From assembly GCA_963717475.1 (NCBI GenBank), contig OY970337.1, positions 2,046,001 through 2,110,000 of the forward strand: a stretch of DNA of 64,000 nt, written 5' to 3'. The stretch comes from AC-32 sp963717475. GTDB taxonomy: Bacteria > Actinomycetota > Thermoleophilia > Gaiellales > Gaiellaceae. The translations under genes and the position numbers were made by a program. Below the pieces are notes generated by a model. That model did not search any database and was not told where the DNA came from. It was given only the letters and a program-made list of their open reading frames with translations. Below, one piece after another: positions 33,567 through 42,762 of the stretch; the stretch's first letter is position 1; every line of letters begins with the position of its first letter.

Positions 33567-36101
33567 TCAGTCAGGGTCCGCTAGCGCCTCTGACACGGTG
33601 GCGTCAACCGTCAGCGCCCCGCCCTCCGCTCGGAGCTCCGCAAGCCGGTCCTCGCCGAGGCGGGAACGAAGATCATGCTCGACCTGAGCCCGCGGTGCTT
33701 CCGCGTAGCTCTCGAGTTTCACATGAAGGTCTTCCACGAGATGTTCCGCCTGACCGAGGAGGTGTCCGGCTCGAACGAGATCGTCGGCAGCAACTGCAAC
33801 GGCTGCCAGGCCGACAAAACAGTAAGCAATGTTCTCCTTCCAACCCAGACGCTGGGCCAACTCGATCGCTTCGCCAAACCGCGTGCCCGCCTGGTCGAAC
33901 CGCCCGTCGCCCAGTTCGGCGAACCCCAAATCGCACAGGGTGTTCGCTCTCAACCCGTCGAAACCGTGCTTCTCCGCGATGGTCAAGGCCGATCTGAGGT
34001 CCGCCCGAGCCCGCCCATAGTCAGCCTGAAACATCGCGAGCAACCCAAGATTGTGCACCGACACCTGCAGGTCGGACTCATCACCGAGCAGTTCGCGAAT
34101 CGACTTTCCCTCCTCTAAGAAAGCGCGCGAGTCGCCGTAGCGCTTTTCCTCCATCGCGATGATTCCGAGCAGATGCATGGACTCCGCCCGGCCCCTCTCG
34201 TTGCCCGTTCCGGCGTGCAGTTGACTCAGTCCTAGAGCCATCTGGCCAGCGGTCTCGAAATCGCCCTGCTTGATGGCGATCAGCGCCCCGTAGTACAACG
34301 CTTGGCCGCGGATCTCGGCGGGTGCCCCCGGGGCTCGCTCCAACGCCTCGCGAATGCGTTCGAGACCTTCCCTCAAGTGACTCCGGTAGTGCCAGAAACC
34401 CGCGAGGCCCGAAGCGAGCCGCAGCTCGAGGATTGGTTCGTCGAGCTCTCGCGCAAAGTGAAAAGCCGCGCGAAAGTTGTCTTCCTCGGGCTCCATGCGG
34501 TCGAGCCACAAAGACGCCTGACGCTCGACGTCTGGTCGCTCTTGCGCGGCAAAGGCGAGGAAGAAGTCGATGTGCCGACGCGCGATCTGCTCGCGCGCGC
34601 GACTCTCCTCCAACCGCTCGAGAGCGAACTCGCGGATCGTTTCGAGCATGCGAAACCGGTCCTCGCCCTGTCGGACGAGGCTCTTCTCGACGAGGGAAGT
34701 GACCGAATCCAAGTCCGCATCGCAGACCTCCTCGGCTGAATCGAGCGTGAAGCCGCCGACGAAAACGGCGAGGCGCGAGAAGAGCCTCTGCTCGGTCTCG
34801 TCGAGCAGCTCGTAGCTCCACGCGATCGTGTCCCGAAGCGTGCGCTGTCGGTCCGGCGCGTCGCGAGCGCCTCCGGTCAGCACGGGGAGCCGCTGTTCGA
34901 GCCGGTCGAGAAGGGCCACCGGAGAGAGCACCTTGGCGCGGGCGGCTGCCAGCTCGATTGCGAGGGGGAGACCATCCAGGCGGAGGCAGATCTCTGCCAC
35001 GGTCGGCGTATCGCCGTTTAGGCGGAAGTCCGGCTTGATGGCCTGCGCCCGTTCGCTGAATAGGGCAACGCCATCGCGGTCGGCAAGTTCGGGGACCGGG
35101 TACTCCCGCTCACCCGATACCCGCAGGGAAGCTCGACTGGAGACGATCACCTTCAGCGACGGGGCTCCGAAGACGAAGTCGCTGACTTGCGGAGCCGCAT
35201 CGAGCAGATGCTCGAGGTTGTCGAGCACGAGGAGCAGCTCTCGGTCGTGCAGAAAGCGCTCGAGGGCCTCCTCGGATGAAAGCCCCCCGGTCTCCTTCAC
35301 CCCGAGGGCCTCTGCGACCGTCGGAAGCACCAGAGACGGCTCCGCAACCCCCGACAGCCCCACGAAGAACACGCCGTCGCCGAAATCATCGAGGAGATCG
35401 GCTGCAGCCTGAAGGGCCAGCCTCGTCTTACCCGCACCGCCCGGACCGGTCAGCGTCAGCAGGCGGACATCAGGATTGCGGAGGAGACCGACGACCTCGG
35501 CGAGCTCCCGCTCGCGACCGATCAACGGCGTCGGCTGGGCCGGAAGGTTTGTAGGCCGGTTCTCGAGCGTTGCGAGCGACGGGAAATCTCCCTCGAGACC
35601 TTCCGCGACGAGCTGGAAGATCCGCTGCGCCCTGCTGAGATCCTTGAGCCGATGCTCGCCGAGATCGCGCAGGGCGAACTCCTCGGGGAGATCGTCTTGG
35701 ATGAGGTCTCGCGCCGTCTCGGAAATGAGCACCTGGCCGCCGTGCCCTGCTGCGGCGATGCGGGCCCCGCGGTGGATGTCCATTCCGACGTAGCCTTCGC
35801 CGGTTCGAAGGGGCTCGCCCGTGTGGATGCCCATCCGCACTCGAATCGGGCCTGAGACGAGGGCGCGCTGCCCGCCCGCTGCAGCGGCGACGGCGTCTCT
35901 TGCTCGGGCGAACGCGATGAAGAACGCGTCCCCCTGGGTGTCGACCTCCACCCCGCCATGGGCGGAAAACGCGTCCCTGAGTGCTTGGCGATGCTCCGCA
36001 AGTGCATCTGCGTACGCGTCGCCGAGCTCACTCAGCAGCCGGGTCGAGCCCTCGATATCGGTGAAGAGGAAGGTGACGGTGCCGGACGGAAGAGCGCGCA
36101 T
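33567..36101 (-). CDS. Adenylate/guanylate cyclase-domain STAND ATPase regulator with TPR-like repeats
   Basis: 844 residues. The N-terminal class III nucleotide cyclase homology domain (about 1-165) begins GTVTFLFTDIEGSTRLL and has metal-binding Asp residues plus VEVDTQGDAFFIAF. The central NTPase (about 190-450) has Walker A LTGPGGAGKTRLAL, the Walker B-like LLLVLDNLEHLLD and GLPLAIELAAAR. The C-terminal third is helical with TPR-like repeats (ALYYGALIAIKQGDFETAGQ). It lacks an obvious LuxR or BTAD DNA-binding domain, so it may signal via cyclic nucleotide or protein contacts. Such proteins are abundant in actinobacteria with mostly unknown triggers. Confidence 0.9.
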   Translation of the reverse strand: MRALPSGTVTFLFTDIEGSTRLLSELGDAYADALAEHRQALRDAFSAHGGVEVDTQGDAFFIAFARARDAVAAAAGGQRALVSGPIRVRMGIHTGEPLRTGEGYVGMDIHRGARIAAAGHGGQVLISETARDLIQDDLPEEFALRDLGEHRLKDLSRAQRIFQLVAEGLEGDFPSLATLENRPTNLPAQPTPLIGRERELAEVVGLLRNPDVRLLTLTGPGGAGKTRLALQAAADLLDDFGDGVFFVGLSGVAEPSLVLPTVAEALGVKETGGLSSEEALERFLHDRELLLVLDNLEHLLDAAPQVSDFVFGAPSLKVIVSSRASLRVSGEREYPVPELADRDGVALFSERAQAIKPDFRLNGDTPTVAEICLRLDGLPLAIELAAARAKVLSPVALLDRLEQRLPVLTGGARDAPDRQRTLRDTIAWSYELLDETEQRLFSRLAVFVGGFTLDSAEEVCDADLDSVTSLVEKSLVRQGEDRFRMLETIREFALERLEESRAREQIARRHIDFFLAFAAQERPDVERQASLWLDRMEPEEDNFRAAFHFARELDEPILELRLASGLAGFWHYRSHLREGLERIREALERAPGAPAEIRGQALYYGALIAIKQGDFETAGQMALGLSQLHAGTGNERGRAESMHLLGIIAMEEKRYGDSRAFLEEGKSIRELLGDESDLQVSVHNLGLLAMFQADYGRARADLRSALTIAEKHGFDGLRANTLCDLGFAELGDGRFDQAGTRFGEAIELAQRLGWKENIAYCFVGLAAVAVAADDLVRAGHLLGQAEHLVEDLHVKLESYAEAPRAQVEHDLRSRLGEDRLAELRAEGGALTVDATVSEALADPD

Positions 36102-36234
36102 TCGCCTGAATCATGAGGCCGGCCGCCCAACTCGGCTAGGGCACTGGCGCATTCACTGGCGCACGGGGCGTCGCCGGCCCACGTCGCGCTTGGAGATCGG
36201 GCCGCTTTGCTGTAGAACGCTCTCGGGAGGGCAA

Positions 36235-38399
36235 ATGCGACGGCTGGCGGTCATCGTCGGGGCTCTGTGCACGCTCGTCGTCACAGGCTCGGCGCAGACA
36301 GGCGACAACTTCTGGATCGGCACGAACGGCCCCGAGGGCGCAGACGTCATCGCGCTGGCGGCGGACGGGAGCGACGTCTTCGCGGGAACCCAGGGCGGCG
36401 GGATCTTCCGCTCCACCGACGGCGGGTTCACGTGGGCCCGGGCGAACGTCGGCCTGACGGACACGAACGTCCGCGCGCTCGCGATCGTTCCTGGCGGCGG
36501 CGACATCTACGCAGGGACCTTCAGCGGCGTCTTCCGATCGACCGACCACGGCGACACCTGGGCCCAGCTGAACGACGGGCTGGACTGGCCGTTCATCGAC
36601 ACGCTGGCGGTGAACGCGGACGGCGACGTCTTCGCGGGCACGACCGAGGGGGGCGGTGTCTACCGCTACCTGCACGACGGCACCTCGTGGACGCTGATCG
36701 ACACAGGCTTGACGAACACGTACGTCGCCGCGCTCACGATCGCCCCGAGCGGAGACCTCTTCGCGGGCACGTGGGGCGGGGGCGTCTTCCGCTCCACCGA
36801 CAACGGCGACCACTGGAATCCCGAGAACACCGGCCTCACGGAGCCGTTCGTCCTTTCGCTGACGACGAATGCGAGCGGCGACCTGTTCGCGGGCACCGAC
36901 TTCGGCAGCGGCGTCTTCCGCCTGCTCGACGGCTCCCACACGTGGACGGCTATCAACGACGGCCTGACGTCCGGAAACGGCGTCAACGCCCTGATCGCGA
37001 CCTCGAACCATGTCTTCGCAGGCACCTACGGAGACGGGGCCTTCATCTCGGACGACAACGGCGACAGTTGGTCGGCGTTCAGCGACGGCCTCACGGCGCC
37101 GTTCGTCCTCTCGTTCGCGCTTTCGGGCGGTCACCTCCTGGCAGGGACCTACTTCGGCGGCGGCGTCTTCGGCGCGGACGGACCGACCTGGAGCGAGCAG
37201 AACACCGGGCTGATCGCGACGGACGTGCGAACGCTCGCAGTCGCGCCGAACGGCCACCTGTTCGCAGGCACCTACGGAGCCGGCATGTTCCGCTCGACCG
37301 ACGGCGGAGCAGCCTGGGAGCGCTTCGACGGCGGACTCGCCGCTCGTTACCTGCGTGCTCTCGCGATCAAGCCCAACGGAGACGTCTTCGCCGGCGCCGA
37401 TTTCGTCGGCGGGGCAGGCGGGGTCTTCCGCCTGGAGCACGACAGCGGCACCTGGGAGGACGTCACCGGCTCGATCTCGACCGATGTGCGCGCGCTCGTC
37501 ATCGCCCCGAACGGCCACGTCTTCGCGGGGACGTACCAGAACGGCGGCGTGTACCGGTCCACGGATGACGGCGGCAGCTGGGAGCACGTGATCACGGGCC
37601 TGACGTGCGGGAACGTCGTCTCTCTGGCGGTCAATGCCTCGGGCGAGCTCTTCGCCGGAACCACCGGCTGCGGCACCGGCGTCTACCGGTCGACCGACGA
37701 CGGCCAGCACTGGGATCTCGTCGCCGACGGCCTGGCGTCGACAGACGTGACAGCTCTGGCGGTCGCCCCGAACGGCCACGTCTTCGCGGGGACGGTGTCG
37801 CAGTTCGGATCGGGCGGCGGTGTCTTCCGGTCGACGGACAACGGGGATACCTGGACTCCGCAGGGCCTGGACGCGCGTGACGTCAACGCGCTCGCGGTCA
37901 ACGCGGTGGGCGACGTCTTCGCGGGCCTTGCCGGAGGGGCGTTCCGGACGACGGACGACGGCGCGAACTGGGTCGACGTGACCAGCGGCCTCCCGGCCGG
38001 CGCGAACGTCTGGGCGCTTGCGAGGGCCACCGGCGGCTACCTCTATGCCGGGACGGCAGGCGGCGGCGTCCTCCAGACTGCGCAGCCGACCGAGCCGCCT
38101 CCCCGCCGCCGCCGCCGCCACCACCACCCCCACCTCCGGCACCTCCTCCGCCTCCACCTCCTGCGCCTCCCCCGCCTCCACCACCGCCCCCGCCGCCGCT
38201 TCGGGCCTGCCATGTCCCGCACGTCGTCGGGCTGACGCTCGCCCGCGCGAAGCAACGGATCCGCTCGCGCCACTGCGCGGTGGGCCGGGTGCGCCGGGCG
38301 CACTCGCGGCGCGTCGGCCGCGTGATCGCCCAGAGCCCGAGGGCGGGCGCCACGAGACGCCGCAGCTACCCGGTCAAGCTCGTCGTCGGCCGCCGCTAG
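36235..38399 (+). CDS. Secreted Asp-box (BNR) repeat protein with Pro-rich linker and C-terminal PASTA domain (frameshifted)
   Basis: About 720 residues. Signal peptide MRRLAVIVGALCTLVVTGSA, then roughly 15 copies of an approximately 42-residue unit pairing GDVFAGT.GGGVFRSTD with DGDTW-type Asp boxes and .GLT.TDVRALA; this should fold as one or two beta-propellers. A polyproline linker follows (about 38097-38195), and the C-terminal approximately 60 residues read VPHVVGLTLARAKQRIR to YPVKLVVGR, a PASTA-like domain ending at TAG 38397-38399. The frame changes in the C-run near 38102; one missing C restores it. Start ATG 36235 has GGGAGG 4 nt upstream. PASTA domains bind peptidoglycan fragments in other proteins, so wall attachment is plausible. 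Confidence 0.82.
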
Positions 38400-38417
38400 C
38401 GCGAGCGCCCGAGAGGC

Positions 38418-39098
38418 TCAGATGAACTCGGCGACCTCCGCCAGGGTCTTCTTCTCGAGCGTCGGCACAACGGCGCCGTCGGCCGGATAGCCGACCGGGA
38501 TCAACAGGAACGGCCGCTCGTTCTCGGGCCGGCCGAGAATCTCCTTGAGGAAACCCATCGGCGACGGCGCATGGGTGAGCGTCGCGAGCCCGGCGTTGTG
38601 CAGTGCCACGAGCAGAATGCCGACGGCGATCCCGACCGACTCGCGGACGTAGTAGTTCTTGCGCTTGGTGCCGTCTTCCTCGTACGACCAGGGCTGCTCG
38701 AAGACCGCGATCACGTACGGGGCTTCGGTCAGGTGCGGCTTGATCCAGTCGGTCCCGATCGGCTCGATCGCGTCGAGGTACTCCTCGCTCGCGCGCTCGC
38801 GATAGAGCAGCTCCTCCTCGCGCTCGGCCGCCTCGCGGATCCGCGCCTTGACGGCCGGGTCGGAGATGGCCACGAACGTCCACGGCTGCCGGTTCGCGCC
38901 GGACGGCGCGGTCGCCGCTGCGCGGATCGCGTTCTCCACGAGCTCCCGCGGCACCGGCTCGTCCGAGAACTCGCGCACTGACCTCCGGCGGCCGATCAGC
39001 TCCAGGAACTCCTCGCTCCGCCTGAGCGCCACACGCGCAGCGAGCCGCGTGAAGACGAGCGGTCGGGGACGGAACTTCGTGACCAGCATGCCGTCCAT
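38418..39098 (-). CDS. Nitroreductase-family flavoprotein (IYD/BluB-like branch)
   Basis: 226 residues. The FMN-binding signature RRRSVREFSDEPVPRELVE (about residues 30-48) and APSGANRQPWTFV (about 60-73) are clear; ESVGIAVGILLVALHNAGL and PVGYPADGAVVP are the later family motifs. The spacing resembles iodotyrosine deiodinase-like reductases more than NfsB, but substrate cannot be assigned. ATG 39098 is only 21 nt from the divergent gene at 39120. Confidence 0.88.
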   Translation of the reverse strand: MDGMLVTKFRPRPLVFTRLAARVALRRSEEFLELIGRRRSVREFSDEPVPRELVENAIRAAATAPSGANRQPWTFVAISDPAVKARIREAAEREEELLYRERASEEYLDAIEPIGTDWIKPHLTEAPYVIAVFEQPWSYEEDGTKRKNYYVRESVGIAVGILLVALHNAGLATLTHAPSPMGFLKEILGRPENERPFLLIPVGYPADGAVVPTLEKKTLAEVAEFI

Positions 39099-39119
39099 GG
39101 TCGCCACGAGGATAGCCCC

Positions 39120-39803
39120 GTGAAGCCGGGTGCCGCCCAACCGCTGACTTCCTCGGCCGATTTCCCTCACCTGCCACCCGGGCACGCGCCCGGGGCCCAG
39201 AGCCTGCGCAACCGGCAGGGGCTGCCGGTGCTGTGGTGGTTCGTCGGGGGCGTCGGCCTGGCGATGTTCGTCGCCGGCGTGCTCGTCGCCGGTCACATCC
39301 GGCGGCAGTTTCCCTGGCGAGACGAGGCGATCGGCGGGACGATCTTCGCCTCGTTCGGGCTGCTGTGTCTCGCCGTCGCCTACATGCAGTACCGGAAGTT
39401 CCGGCCGGCCCGGCTGCGCACGCACTTCGGCGGCGTCGCGCTCGCGGTCGACCGGGACGAGGCGAGGCGCGGCGAGGCGGTCACGGCGACGGTCACGCAC
39501 GGTGCCGTCGAGGATCTCGAGGTCGGCCTCGTCTGCGACGAGCGCTTCGACCTGATCGCGCGGGCGCAGACGAAAGCGGGGCCGGTCTCGGTGCGCGAGA
39601 CGAACCAGGCGGCCGCGTACGAGGAGTGGAAGCCGGTCGACGCCGCGGTAGGCGAACAGGTGCTCACCTTCGAGATCCCACGCGAGGCGCCCTGCTCCTA
39701 CGAGGGCGACTGCCTCTCCTACGGCTGGCGGGTCACCGCGCGCCAGGTCCGGCGGCTGCGTAGCGACCCGCGCAGCGACCATCCGATCTGGGTACAGCCG
39801 TGA
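39120..39803 (+). CDS. Two-helix membrane protein with soluble beta-rich domain, unknown function
   Basis: 227 residues: two hydrophobic helices (about 37-59 and 72-92), then a beta-rich soluble region (about 100-215) carrying GEAVTATVTHGAVEDLEV-like strands similar in style to arrestin-fold domains. The GTG start overlaps no gene; the stop overlaps the next gene by 4 nt (ATGA), and the two soluble domains look alike, suggesting one complex. Family not recognised. Confidence 0.7.
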   Translation: MKPGAAQPLTSSADFPHLPPGHAPGAQSLRNRQGLPVLWWFVGGVGLAMFVAGVLVAGHIRRQFPWRDEAIGGTIFASFGLLCLAVAYMQYRKFRPARLRTHFGGVALAVDRDEARRGEAVTATVTHGAVEDLEVGLVCDERFDLIARAQTKAGPVSVRETNQAAAYEEWKPVDAAVGEQVLTFEIPREAPCSYEGDCLSYGWRVTARQVRRLRSDPRSDHPIWVQP

Positions 39804-40141
39804 AGCTGGAGCTCGAGCTCACGGCCGAGAGCATCCCGCCGGGCGGAACCGTGGCGGGCCGAATCAAGGTCGTCGAGGGCGGCGACTCGCGCGAGCTGAC
39901 CCTGACGCTGACCTTCTACGAGCACACACGCGACTTCACGATTCCCGCGGCCCAGACGAGCGCAGTCGTCCACCAGGGCCCCGTCAGCACGGGCGACTCG
40001 TACGAGCTCTCCTTCGCGTTGCCGGAGGACGCGGTCCCGAGCGTCCAGACGAAGAACGGGAAGCTCTACTGGGAGCTCGAGCTGCGCTCGGACGAGCCCG
40101 GCTTCGACACCCACGTCCGACGCGAGCTCCGCGTCGGCTAA
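39800..40141 (+). CDS. Arrestin-like/SpoOM-like beta-sandwich protein
   Basis: 113 residues with an immunoglobulin-like strand pattern, beginning LELELTAESIPPGGTVAGRI, a motif typical of the arrestin N fold and sporulation-control SpoOM family (strand, PGG turn, strand), and ending ELELRSDEPGFDTHVRREL. No membrane segment. It is translationally coupled to the membrane protein upstream and probably binds it. The assignment is by pattern only. Confidence 0.65.
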   Translation: MKLELELTAESIPPGGTVAGRIKVVEGGDSRELTLTLTFYEHTRDFTIPAAQTSAVVHQGPVSTGDSYELSFALPEDAVPSVQTKNGKLYWELELRSDEPGFDTHVRRELRVG

Positions 40142-40145
40142 GACG

Positions 40146-40298
40146 TCAGCCGTGTTTCGTCGCGTGTTGTCGGCCGAGGTCGACCGCCAGCGCGAAGAGG
40201 AAGAAGCCCGCCCACCAGTTGACGGGATCGAATGTGAGCGCCTCGCGGTCGCCGATGACGTCACAGATGAGCCAGACGACGAACCAGGCCAAAGTCAC
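40146..40298 (-). CDS. Small two-helix membrane protein
   Basis: 50 residues: VTLAWFVVWLICDVIG forms one hydrophobic helix and WWAGFFLFALAVDLG a second, separated by a short acidic loop. I chose GTG 40298 because GGAGGTG lies 6 nt upstream; a TTG at 40331 would add 11 residues. Function unknown. Convergent with the arrestin-like gene. Confidence 0.55.
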   Translation of the reverse strand: MTLAWFVVWLICDVIGDREALTFDPVNWWAGFFLFALAVDLGRQHATKHG

Positions 40299-40346
40299 GC
40301 GCCACCTCCAGTTAGGTCGGTCGTTAGTCAACCCGAGGGTCTCGAG

Positions 40347-40354
40347 GGTACTTA
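40347..40354 (+). promoter_or_regulatory. GGTACTTA motif upstream of the first glycosyltransferase gene
   Basis: GGGTACTTAC ends 11 nt before ATG 40366, just ahead of the AGGA ribosome-binding bases. The same octamer occurs at 43748-43755 and 51885-51892, each upstream of a gene for surface polysaccharide or secreted protein. GGGTA resembles the -10 of SigF/SigB-class promoters, but here no good -35 lies at the right distance. Confidence 0.4.
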
Positions 40355-40365
40355 CGTGAGCAGGA

Positions 40366-41520
40366 ATGTCTCACAAGCCCCGGTTGCTGATCCTGATCAC
40401 GCTCGCGGAGGCCGGCGGGGCGCAAACCTCCGTTTCAATGTTGCTTCCAGGGCTCACCGCCGAGTTCGACGTGACCGTCGCGGCGCACGGCTCGGGGCCG
40501 CTCCGCGACGCTGCCCACGCGGCCGGCGTCCCCTTCGTCCAGCTCGAGCACATGCGGCGAGCGATCAGTCCGTGGCAGGACACCCTCGCGCTGGTCGAGC
40601 TCGTGCGGCTCTGCCGGCGGATCCGGCCGGACATCGTGCACGCCCACAGCTCGAAGGCCGGCGCACTCGGCCGGCTCGCTGCCGCTCTCGCCCACGTGCC
40701 CGTCCGCGTCTTCACCGTCCACGGCTGGTCGTTCGCCGCGTACGGAGGCCTCCCGGGACGCCTGTATCTCTGGGTCGAGCGGCGCTTGCGGCGGTTGACG
40801 ACCGCGGTGGTCTGCGTCGCTGAGGCATCGCGCGACGTCGGCGTGGATGCGGGCGCCTGCCGGGCGGAGCGCACGCTGGTGATCCACAACGCGGTCGACG
40901 TCGCCGCCTTTGCGGCGTCCGAGCAGCTCAGGGGCGTCCCACAGGTCGTCAGTGTCGGCAGGTTCGCGTTCCCGAAGGATTTCGCCACCCTCGTCGAGGC
41001 GCTCGCCGCGACCCGGGCCGATTACCGGGCAGCGTTCGTCGGAGAAGGGCCGCTGCTGCCGGAGATCGCGGCCGCGATCCGGCAACGAGGACTGACGGAG
41101 CGGATCGACCTCCTCGGCGACCGCGGCGACGTCCCCGGCGTGCTCGCCTCAGCTGACGTCTTCGTTCTCTCCAGCCGCTCAGAGGGCTTCCCGGTCTCCA
41201 TTCTCGAGGCAATGGCGGCCGGCCTCCCGGTGGTCGCGACCGACGTGGGCGGCGTCGCCGAGAGCGTCGTGGACGGCGAGACGGGGCTGCTCGTCCCGCC
41301 CGGCGATCCCGGCGCGCTCGCGGCTGCGCTCGACCGCCTCCTGACGGACGGCGCGCTCCGGCTACGACTCGGCGCGGCCGGGCGCGAACGGGTGCGCCGG
41401 CACTTCGACCTGGCGGGCTTCCGCCGAGCCCACGTGGAGCTCTATCTCCGGGAGCTGGAGCGCCGCGCCGGGGCGACCGGCGCGCGCCGACTCAGCGTCG
41501 CAGCTGAACCCGGCGAATAG
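40366..41520 (+). CDS. Family 4-type glycosyltransferase (GT-B)
   Basis: 384 residues. The N-terminal Rossmann half begins LLILITLAEAGGAQTSV (acceptor side) with DIVHAHSSKAGALGR; the C-terminal half has VSVGRFAFPKDFATLVEA, the FVLSSRSEGFPVSILEAMA E-x7-E motif and GETGLLVPPGDP for nucleotide-sugar binding. Retaining sugar transfer onto a lipid-linked or polysaccharide acceptor is expected. It is the first gene of the exopolysaccharide region. Its 3' end overlaps the convergent gene at 41492 by 29 nt. Confidence 0.93.
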   Translation: MSHKPRLLILITLAEAGGAQTSVSMLLPGLTAEFDVTVAAHGSGPLRDAAHAAGVPFVQLEHMRRAISPWQDTLALVELVRLCRRIRPDIVHAHSSKAGALGRLAAALAHVPVRVFTVHGWSFAAYGGLPGRLYLWVERRLRRLTTAVVCVAEASRDVGVDAGACRAERTLVIHNAVDVAAFAASEQLRGVPQVVSVGRFAFPKDFATLVEALAATRADYRAAFVGEGPLLPEIAAAIRQRGLTERIDLLGDRGDVPGVLASADVFVLSSRSEGFPVSILEAMAAGLPVVATDVGGVAESVVDGETGLLVPPGDPGALAAALDRLLTDGALRLRLGAAGRERVRRHFDLAGFRRAHVELYLRELERRAGATGARRLSVAAEPGE

Positions 41521-42070
41521 GAATGGACTCTTCCGGAGGCCGCCGCGTCACCGGCCGCCTCACGGGGGCGACGCCGAGGCGTGAGCTTGCAAAGCCCAGG
41601 AAAGTCGTCTCCGCGATCACGAGCAGCAGGAGCGCGAAGCCGGCCGCGAGCAGCAAGGCGGAACGGCTCGAGCTCGCAGCCGAGCGCAGCTCGCTCAGGC
41701 CGGCCGCGTCCTGCCATCCGGCGGGCCGACCTGCATCCTGTGCCGCCGGCCTGGCCTGGCCTCGTCGAGCAGGTCGCTGCGGTGTGCCCGGCGCGACAGG
41801 TCCGTTGGCCGTGCGGAAGACGAGAGTCACTCTGGCCGCACGTCGCACGGCGGGAGCGGGAGCGGAAACGGACGTCGACGCGGTGCTCGTGCTCAGCACT
41901 GATTTCGTGGCCGACGAGGCGCCGGGCCACGGAACCGGGCGCACGGCGTTGTGGTGCGGATGCGGCGGAGCGACCGGCTTGGGCGCGGCGTAGGCCGTCG
42001 CCGCAAACACAGGCAGCGCGCAAGCCGCTACGAACATCAGTCGAATCGAAGCCACAGCCCTCACGTTCAC
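41492..42070 (-). CDS. Exported Pro/Ala-rich protein with C-terminal membrane anchor
   Basis: 192 residues. Signal peptide (MFVAACALPVFAATAYAAP, about residues 12-30), a low-complexity Pro/Ala/Arg-rich middle, and one hydrophobic helix near residues 140-160 (ALLLAAGFALLLLVIAE) followed by a basic tail. Start GTG 42070 is backed by GAGAGGGGAG. Its layout (signal, disordered middle, anchor, basic tail) parallels the protein at 43799, suggesting two related surface proteins flanking the sigma factor. No family recognised. Confidence 0.7.
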   Translation of the reverse strand: MNVRAVASIRLMFVAACALPVFAATAYAAPKPVAPPHPHHNAVRPVPWPGASSATKSVLSTSTASTSVSAPAPAVRRAARVTLVFRTANGPVAPGTPQRPARRGQARPAAQDAGRPAGWQDAAGLSELRSAASSSRSALLLAAGFALLLLVIAETTFLGFASSRLGVAPVRRPVTRRPPEESIPIRRVQLRR

Positions 42071-42107
42071 GACTCGAGTCTCCCCTCTCGTCGTCGTCGG
42101 GGCGATG

Positions 42108-42743
42108 TTAGCGCACCGTGGCGATCAGCACGACGATCGCGACGACCGCCGCGAGCCCGACGACCACCACGTTCGCGATGAAGACGGCGTTCGTCACCCG
42201 CGGTCTCTCCTGCGAGCGGGACGTCCCGGGCTCTCCCTCGAGCTGCCCCTCCGGCACGACCCGCGTCGCCCGGGCGGTCTCGCGGTTCGGCGCGCGCCAG
42301 CCCAACGATCCGGAGAGGGCATCGGTGATGAACTGGTTCAGGCTGACCCGCTCGCGCTCCGCCGCCCTGGCGAGCTCGGCGTGCAGGGTCTGGGGCATGC
42401 GCAGCAGGAGCCGGCCGCTGTGCGACTGGGCCGATTTCGGCTCGGGAATCTCCTTGCCCTCGCGTCCGGCGGCTTCCACCCACTCGGCCACGGCCGCGGC
42501 GACTCGCTCGAGCGCCTCGTCCGGGGTCGATCCGCGCGCATTGCAGCCCGGAAGCACATCGACCGTCGCAACCCACTCGGCGCCGTCCGTCTCGTCGCGG
42601 ACGAGCGTCACCGGGTAAGGGACGTCGCGCGGATCGGCCGGGGCCTCCGCGTCGGGCGGCGACCGCGTGGCTTGATATTCGTTCACGGGATCTTGCGGGC
42701 GGGCTCGCGATTTCACGAGCTTCAGATTGTAGGCCGATAGCAA
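42108..42743 (-). CDS. HicB-like antitoxin/regulator with C-terminal transmembrane helix
   Basis: 211 residues. The HicB partial RNase H-like domain is clear (YPVTLVRDETDGAEWVATV, DVLPGCNARGSTPDEALE), followed by a ribbon-helix-helix segment (GRLLLRMPQTLHAELARAAE and ERVSLNQFITDALSG). Unlike normal HicB it then has a linker and a terminal hydrophobic helix (NAVFIANVVVVGLAAVVAIV). TTG 42743 is supported by GGAGGTG 7 nt upstream. No hicA-like gene adjoins it. It follows the sigma factor gene by 19 nt on the same strand, so the two are likely co-transcribed. Membrane tethering of an RHH regulator is unusual. Confidence 0.8.
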   Translation of the reverse strand: MLSAYNLKLVKSRARPQDPVNEYQATRSPPDAEAPADPRDVPYPVTLVRDETDGAEWVATVDVLPGCNARGSTPDEALERVAAAVAEWVEAAGREGKEIPEPKSAQSHSGRLLLRMPQTLHAELARAAERERVSLNQFITDALSGSLGWRAPNRETARATRVVPEGQLEGEPGTSRSQERPRVTNAVFIANVVVVGLAAVVAIVVLIATVR

Positions 42744-42762
42744 AGAAACGCACCTCCGCGGC

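Noticed and set aside
38097..38200. CCN-rich tract as a DNA satellite or simple repeat element
   Set aside because: In the corrected frame it encodes a polyproline linker between the propeller and the PASTA-like domain.
40341..40360. Calling every GGTACTTA site a SigF promoter
   Set aside because: Only 43727-43752 has a good -35 at proper spacing and 57019 a weak one; the sites at 40347 and 51885 do not.
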